8,853 nt of DNA from a bacterium (GTDB lineage: Bacteria; Patescibacteriota; Minisyncoccia; Minisyncoccales; JAGLPU01): assembly GCA_030594935.1 (NCBI GenBank), contig JAUVEE010000027.1, forward strand, positions 1 through 8,853. The letters run 5' to 3'. How positions within the stretch are numbered: the first letter of the stretch is position 1; the number at the start of each line of letters is the position of its first letter. The notes under the pieces were generated by a model. It saw only the letters and a program-made list of their open reading frames with translations. It was not told the DNA's origin and made no database searches. The position numbers and the translations under genes are program-made. Of the stretch, positions 4,564 through 8,853 are shown piece by piece.

Positions 4564-7500
4564 ATGGATATGACTAAAAATAGTTTTCTAAGAAGCAAGA
4601 AAGTAATAATGTTGATAATTGGATTTTTAATTTCCTTGGTTTTTGGTTTGGCGATTGAAGCCAAAGGAGAAATATCTGAACAGGAAGTTCTTCAAGCGTT
4701 TGAGATTTTTCCTCACCAGAGAATTGATGGAGTAAAGTTTGAACAAAGTTCAGAAGGAATTTATGAGATGGCTTCCAAAGATATGTTTTTTAGCGGCTAC
4801 CGGGCAAGCTTTTCTAAAGAAGGCACAGCCTTTAAAGGAGAAGACATTCTCTTGGCGGTAAATTTGGATTTTCTATCTTCTCTTACTCCTCAGAAGATAG
4901 AAGAAAGACAAGGCAGAATTATCTATTATTTTTCTGATTTTCTAATAATTTATACTCCAATCAATAACGGCCTTAAAAGCGATATTGTTTTTTTCGAGCC
5001 GTTGGAAGACAATTTTTCTTTTTCCTGGAAGATTGATTTGAAAGACGGAATTATGGAAGCAAGGATTGAAGAGGATGGCAGTGTTGGCATCTATGGACCG
5101 GGAAAGCTTTTAAGCGGGGCTCAAACTTCTGATAATTTTAGCCAGGAAGTACTGGAAGAAATGCAAAAGAAATCGGCGAAAACTCAATTACTTTATGCCA
5201 TCCCTGCCCCGGTTATCATTGAGGCAAATGGGAATTTACACGAAAATTTAGCTTATTATAAAATAGAAAATGATGTTTTGGAGTTGAAAGCCAAGAATGA
5301 TTTATCCGGACTAACTTATCCTATAAGCATTGACCCAAGTATTTCTTTGGGTTCAGAGTCTGTTTTTAGACCGGAACCACTTTCTCTTAATATCACCGCC
5401 GCCGCTCTTGATTCAACCCACGCTTTAATTGCTTTTGGTACTGGAGGCTCAAATACGCGAAGGGCTGTGATTGCCACTATTTCTGGCACTAATGTTTCTT
5501 ATGGTCCAAAATATTCTTTTGATACAACAGCATCTCAAGAACTTTGCTCCGCCGCTCTTGATTCAACCCATGTTTTAATTGCTTATCATGATCCTCTTGG
5601 AGCTTATGGCACAGCGATTGTCGCTACTATTAACCTGGCCACTTCTGCTATTTCTTTCGGTTCGGAATATCGTTTTAATTCTCTTCAAAATAGTGAAGTT
5701 TCCGCTACCGCCCTTGATTCAACCCATGCTTTAATTGCGGTTAGTCGAAACAACCAAGGAGCTGCCGTTGTCGCTACTATTGACCTTGCTACTTCTGCTA
5801 TCTCTTTTGGCTCGGAATATGTTTTTAATTCAGGCAATGTTTCTTATCCTCGCGCTGTTGCTCTTGATTCTGAAACTGCTTTAATTGTTTACCAAGACAA
5901 CGGCAACACTAATGATGGCACAGCGATTGTCGCTACTATTGACCTTGCTACTTCTGCTATTTCTTATGGTTCAGAATATGTTTTTAATTCCGGCTCCGCC
6001 TTTTATATTGCTGCCACCGCTTTGGACCCTGCTTGTGTCTTTATTGCCTATAATGTTGGAGGAAGAGGCAAGGCCATCATTGCCCATATTTCTGAATCAG
6101 TTGTTTCTTACGGTCCGGAATACACTTCTAGCCCATGTCCTACCGCAATTTCCGCTACCACCCTTGATCCTGAAAATGCATTAGTTTCTTTCATAGATTT
6201 TAACAATAACGACTATGGTATAGCTCTTCTTGCCACTGTTGATCCTTTTGATTCTTCTATCTCTTTCGGCTCGGAACATATTTTCAATCCAGGCGATACT
6301 GTTTGGGCTACTCATGCTGTTACTCTTGATTATTATGATGTGCTTATTGCTTATGAAGATGAAGAAAACAGCGGTTATGGAACAGTATCAATCGCCGGAA
6401 TCAGCGGGCTTTGGCCCCTTCCAACTGTTGCGACTAAAGCTGCTACTAACGTAAATTTTAATTCCGCTCAGCTTAATGGCGACCTAGTTGATTTGGGCGA
6501 TACTGCTTCCGCTAATATTTACTTTCAATGGGGATTAACTGATAATTATGGCAATAATACCGGCTCTACTAACAAGTCTAGCCTTGGCGTTTTTTCCGAA
6601 TCTATTAATGGTCTTTCTTCTGGCGATACATATCACTTTAGGGCAGTAGCTTCAAGCATTAATGGAACCAGCTATGGTGGCGACAGAACCTTTACGACTT
6701 TATCGGTTCCCAATTCTATTCCTAACGCTTCCTCTGTTACTGATTCCCCAGACACGGTTGATATAGGCAGTAATGTTACCTTTAACGGCGATTGGAGCGA
6801 ACCTGATGCCGGAGACAATGTTAAAATGTACATTTGTAAAGATTCAACTTGCAGCAATTGCAACAACGCTTCTCAGACTAACTGTTGGATCTATTCAACT
6901 GTTTGGAACACAGAGCCGGACACCACTGACACTTGCGCCTATACTGCTCAGCTTGGAGACGTAGGCAGCAACAATTACTGGCTGGGAGTTTGTGATGACG
7001 ACAATGCTTGTGATCCTGTTCCTTTGTTTGGAGGAGCGTTCACTATTAATCCTATTGTGACTGACCCTACTGTTTTAACTACTTCGGAACAGAGCACCAC
7101 TTCTGATTCTGCCCAGCTGAACGGCTGGCTCACAGATTTAGGCGGAGCAGCTTCCGTTAATGTCTGGTTTGAGTGGGAGGAAACAGCAGTGGAGCCGGCG
7201 GGTTCCTATGCCAATACTCTATCTTCTCCGGGGTCTCCTAAAGGCGGTATTGATACTTTTTTTGCCACACTTTCCGGACTTGACCCTGGCACTGATTACT
7301 ATTTCAGAGCGGCAGCCCAGAATACTGCCGGCACCAGCTACGGAGCCGGCGAACACTTTGTTACTGCGATTATTCCTCCTCCCGCTGCCACTGGTCTTTC
7401 CTGCACTGGTGACAGCAAAGAAATGTATTGTTTGGATTATGCGACAACTACCGGAGACGTGGTCAGCGGACGAGGAGGAGCAGTAGACTTTTCCTGGACA

Positions 7501-8151
7501 TACAATCATCCTAGTGGAACTGATATGAAGAATTTTCTCTTTCAAGCAGCCGCCTCTCCTTTCCCCACAGCCAATCTTGTGGTAAATGTAGACATTTCTT
7601 CTTCAGCTATTGATGGAGCCGCCGTTACCTATCCGGTAAACGTTTGCAGTGAGGCAGATTGCGGAACCCTTGGATCCAATAAATTAGCCTACGACACAAA
7701 TTATTATTGGCAGGTTAAAGTCTGCGATGTTAATAATGTTTGTTCTGATTGGACAGGCGCTTTAATGCAAGCGCAAATTCCTAATCATCGGGCTCCTGAG
7801 CCCAATTTCAGCTGGACCGTGTTGCAGCCGGCCGCTGACAAGATAGCTCAGTTCTGCTCAGTCAAAGAAGGAGACTGTTCTGCAATGCTGGATATTGACA
7901 AGAGTGTTTGTTACAATACCAGCGATCAGCCTATCTCTTGTACAGCGGCGACCATAAAATGGACCATTCCTGCCACCGCTCAATTTGCTACCAGCAGCGC
8001 GGCCACTGACGCTAATCCAAAAATCAAGTTTACTGAGTTAGGCACCAATGAAATCACTTTAGAGATTACCGGTTCCGGCCCTTGCGCCAAATGCAAAAGC
8101 ATGGAGGTTTCTTCTTTGCCCACTTGGATTGAAGATGATCCCTTTAAATAA
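4564..8151 (+). CDS. large secreted/surface protein with seven-repeat (probable beta-propeller) and FN3/PKD-like domains
   Basis: This is a 1195-aa protein of unknown function. Basic residues (KNSFLRSKK) followed by a hydrophobic stretch at about 14-32 form a signal peptide or N-terminal membrane anchor. Residues 35-258 are an unrecognised domain that ends LTYPISIDPS, like the 'YPxxIDPT' endings seen before repeats in RHS/WapA-type secreted proteins. Residues 260-616 contain seven units of about 50 aa built around 'ATALDSTHALIAY...GTAIVATI...ISFGSEYVFN'. An FN3-like domain (620-713) is followed by a module with seven Cys (about 718-830), a second FN3-like domain (835-936), another FN3-like Cys-containing region (940-1073) and a PKD-like end (1078-1195) closing with SSLPTWIEDDPF. 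FN3, PKD and propeller modules typically mediate binding or adhesion. No catalytic motif, LPxTG or C-terminal membrane anchor is visible. A start at 4570 is also possible; no Shine-Dalgarno is present. Confidence 0.8.
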   Translation: MDMTKNSFLRSKKVIMLIIGFLISLVFGLAIEAKGEISEQEVLQAFEIFPHQRIDGVKFEQSSEGIYEMASKDMFFSGYRASFSKEGTAFKGEDILLAVNLDFLSSLTPQKIEERQGRIIYYFSDFLIIYTPINNGLKSDIVFFEPLEDNFSFSWKIDLKDGIMEARIEEDGSVGIYGPGKLLSGAQTSDNFSQEVLEEMQKKSAKTQLLYAIPAPVIIEANGNLHENLAYYKIENDVLELKAKNDLSGLTYPISIDPSISLGSESVFRPEPLSLNITAAALDSTHALIAFGTGGSNTRRAVIATISGTNVSYGPKYSFDTTASQELCSAALDSTHVLIAYHDPLGAYGTAIVATINLATSAISFGSEYRFNSLQNSEVSATALDSTHALIAVSRNNQGAAVVATIDLATSAISFGSEYVFNSGNVSYPRAVALDSETALIVYQDNGNTNDGTAIVATIDLATSAISYGSEYVFNSGSAFYIAATALDPACVFIAYNVGGRGKAIIAHISESVVSYGPEYTSSPCPTAISATTLDPENALVSFIDFNNNDYGIALLATVDPFDSSISFGSEHIFNPGDTVWATHAVTLDYYDVLIAYEDEENSGYGTVSIAGISGLWPLPTVATKAATNVNFNSAQLNGDLVDLGDTASANIYFQWGLTDNYGNNTGSTNKSSLGVFSESINGLSSGDTYHFRAVASSINGTSYGGDRTFTTLSVPNSIPNASSVTDSPDTVDIGSNVTFNGDWSEPDAGDNVKMYICKDSTCSNCNNASQTNCWIYSTVWNTEPDTTDTCAYTAQLGDVGSNNYWLGVCDDDNACDPVPLFGGAFTINPIVTDPTVLTTSEQSTTSDSAQLNGWLTDLGGAASVNVWFEWEETAVEPAGSYANTLSSPGSPKGGIDTFFATLSGLDPGTDYYFRAAAQNTAGTSYGAGEHFVTAIIPPPAATGLSCTGDSKEMYCLDYATTTGDVVSGRGGAVDFSWTYNHPSGTDMKNFLFQAAASPFPTANLVVNVDISSSAIDGAAVTYPVNVCSEADCGTLGSNKLAYDTNYYWQVKVCDVNNVCSDWTGALMQAQIPNHRAPEPNFSWTVLQPAADKIAQFCSVKEGDCSAMLDIDKSVCYNTSDQPISCTAATIKWTIPATAQFATSSAATDANPKIKFTELGTNEITLEITGSGPCAKCKSMEVSSLPTWIEDDPFK
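5341..6411 (+). repeat. seven tandem ~50-aa protein repeats (propeller blades)
   Basis: The conserved Leu-Asp of the '(A/T)LDxxxxLIA' signature falls at residues 282-283, 332-333, 384-385, 434-435, 487-488, 534-535 and 588-589, giving spacings of 50, 52, 50, 53, 47 and 54. Each unit has alternating hydrophobic strands: LDSTHALIAY, then GTAIVATI, then ISFGSEYVF. The extra ISLGSESVF strand before unit 1 and the truncated unit 7 would allow the 'velcro' closure typical of circular propellers. Confidence 0.7.
5608..5994 (+). repeat. three near-identical DNA segments inside the blade repeats
   Basis: Segments 5608-5681, 5767-5835 and 5917-5994 share long identical stretches such as GTCGCTACTATT and CTTCTGCTAT. 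By eye, the first and third differ at about 8 of 74 bases, and the second and third at about 6 of 69. Identity extends to third codon positions, pointing to recent duplication or gene conversion among blades 2-4. Confidence 0.7.
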
Positions 8152-8173
8152 TAATTAATTTAACCCAGGCAAA

Positions 8174-8853
8174 ATGAAAAAAATTCTCATCCTATTAATT
8201 TCCTTGGTCTCTATGTTTCTGGTGGTTTCCGGGACAACAGCAGCAACGGTTGAACTTTTAACAGGCGCGTCGCAGAATTCGTGGACAACTAGTTATGCTC
8301 CGTACAGAACTTATTACGAAGATTCAAGAGCCCAATCAATTTATCTCAAAGCAGATTTAGAAGCGGCTGGAATAAGCGGGTCTGTTATCATAGAGGAAGT
8401 TTGCTTTTATTGTTCAGAAACTCCTGGAAGAGATATAGCAGATTTAAGAATTAGGATGCAGAATACTTCTTTAACTTCTCTGTCTTCATTTACAACAACA
8501 GGCTGGACCACTGTTTATGGTCCCCAGTCTTATACGGCTCCAACAGCAGGCACTTGGAAGTGCCATACATTGAGCCCTACTTTTACCTGGGATGGTGCTA
8601 ACAATTTAATGATTGATGTGTATAGAAATGATTCGGCATGGACTAACGGCGGCGGTAATTATGTCAGGTCAACAGGGGCGGGCAGAACATATGCGGGGTA
8701 TTGTGACAGTTGCGCTGGTTGCGGTTCGGGCGAAAATTGTGACAATCCATCATCTAAATCAGCATTTAGTCACGTGCTTAACGTGCAGCTTACCTATACT
8801 CCCCTAAACCAAAATCCGGATATTCCCATTTTGAATCTTCCTGCTGATGGAGC
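8174..8853 (+). CDS. secreted surface protein, N-terminal part (runs off the window)
   Basis: An open frame from ATG 8174 continues without a stop for 226 codons to the window edge. It begins with a clear signal peptide (MKKILILLISLVSMFLVVSG, cleavage likely near TTA-A at 21-24). Residues 25-210 look like one beta-rich module: a 'YRTYYEDSRAQSIYLKADL' segment, then RIRMQNTSLTSLSSF, TTVYGP and FTWDGANNLMIDVYRN. From memory, a similar module opens secreted Bacteroidota proteins ('YYGYSRSAxIY...WDGxxNLxVxV'). Seven Cys are present: C77/C80 as CFYC, C130, and a cluster at C177, C180, C183 and C189. Residues 214-226 (NPDIPILNLPADG) resemble the opening of an FN3/Ig-like module, so the full protein is probably large. 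It starts 22 bases after the previous stop with no promoter between, suggesting one transcript with the upstream surface protein. Only a weak CAGG precedes the start. Confidence 0.8.
   Translation, partial: MKKILILLISLVSMFLVVSGTTAATVELLTGASQNSWTTSYAPYRTYYEDSRAQSIYLKADLEAAGISGSVIIEEVCFYCSETPGRDIADLRIRMQNTSLTSLSSFTTTGWTTVYGPQSYTAPTAGTWKCHTLSPTFTWDGANNLMIDVYRNDSAWTNGGGNYVRSTGAGRTYAGYCDSCAGCGSGENCDNPSSKSAFSHVLNVQLTYTPLNQNPDIPILNLPADG

Noticed and set aside
5885..6454. Leu/Pro-rich + strand ORFs within the blade repeats as small membrane proteins
   Set aside because: They arise from the T-rich repeated codons of the propeller frame read one base off; the main frame is continuous and repeat-structured.

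Overview
The window reads like a piece of a Candidate Phyla Radiation (Patescibacteria, probably Parcubacteria-like) chromosome. This is inferred from the AT- and lysine-rich coding sequence, the near absence of usable Shine-Dalgarno sites, the standard genetic code (no in-frame TGA in any recognised gene), and large secreted proteins built from fibronectin-III/PKD-like modules of a style common in that group. No rRNA or marker tree is available here, so the assignment is an inference. All recognised genes are on the + strand.

Region 1 (1-2312) is the distal part of a biotin-dependent carboxylase operon. The last 15 codons of an upstream gene, plausibly the biotin carboxyl carrier protein, overlap by ATGA the start of a biotin-protein ligase (birA). 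A 513-aa acyl-CoA carboxylase carboxyltransferase subunit follows after 4 bases. Carrier, the enzyme that biotinylates it, and the transferase that uses it would thus be made together. A small terminator-like hairpin ends the unit.

Region 2 (2313-4327) holds two housekeeping genes: nusA (transcription termination/antitermination factor) and clpP (ATP-dependent protease subunit). The predicted nusA promoter begins on the base after the carboxyltransferase stop codon and overlaps the upstream terminator. A perfect 10-bp inverted repeat lies over a possible clpP promoter. A strong intrinsic terminator follows clpP.

Region 3 (4280-4563) is an AT-rich intergenic stretch with a perfect 12-bp palindrome, a lone consensus DnaA box and a predicted promoter for the next gene. 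Its leader shares a 13-base element with the nusA leader at exactly the same distance from the start codon.

Region 4 (4564-8853) encodes two secreted or surface proteins in tandem. The first (1195 aa) has a signal peptide or membrane anchor, an unrecognised N-terminal domain, seven tandem repeats of about 50 aa that look like a seven-bladed beta-propeller, two FN3-like domains separated by a Cys-rich module, a further FN3-like domain and a PKD-like C-terminus. The second gene starts at 8174, runs off the window, and carries its own signal peptide, a Cys-containing beta-rich module and the start of another Ig/FN3-like module. The tandem pair is the most unusual part of the window; its function (adhesion, host contact, glycan binding) cannot be read from sequence alone.
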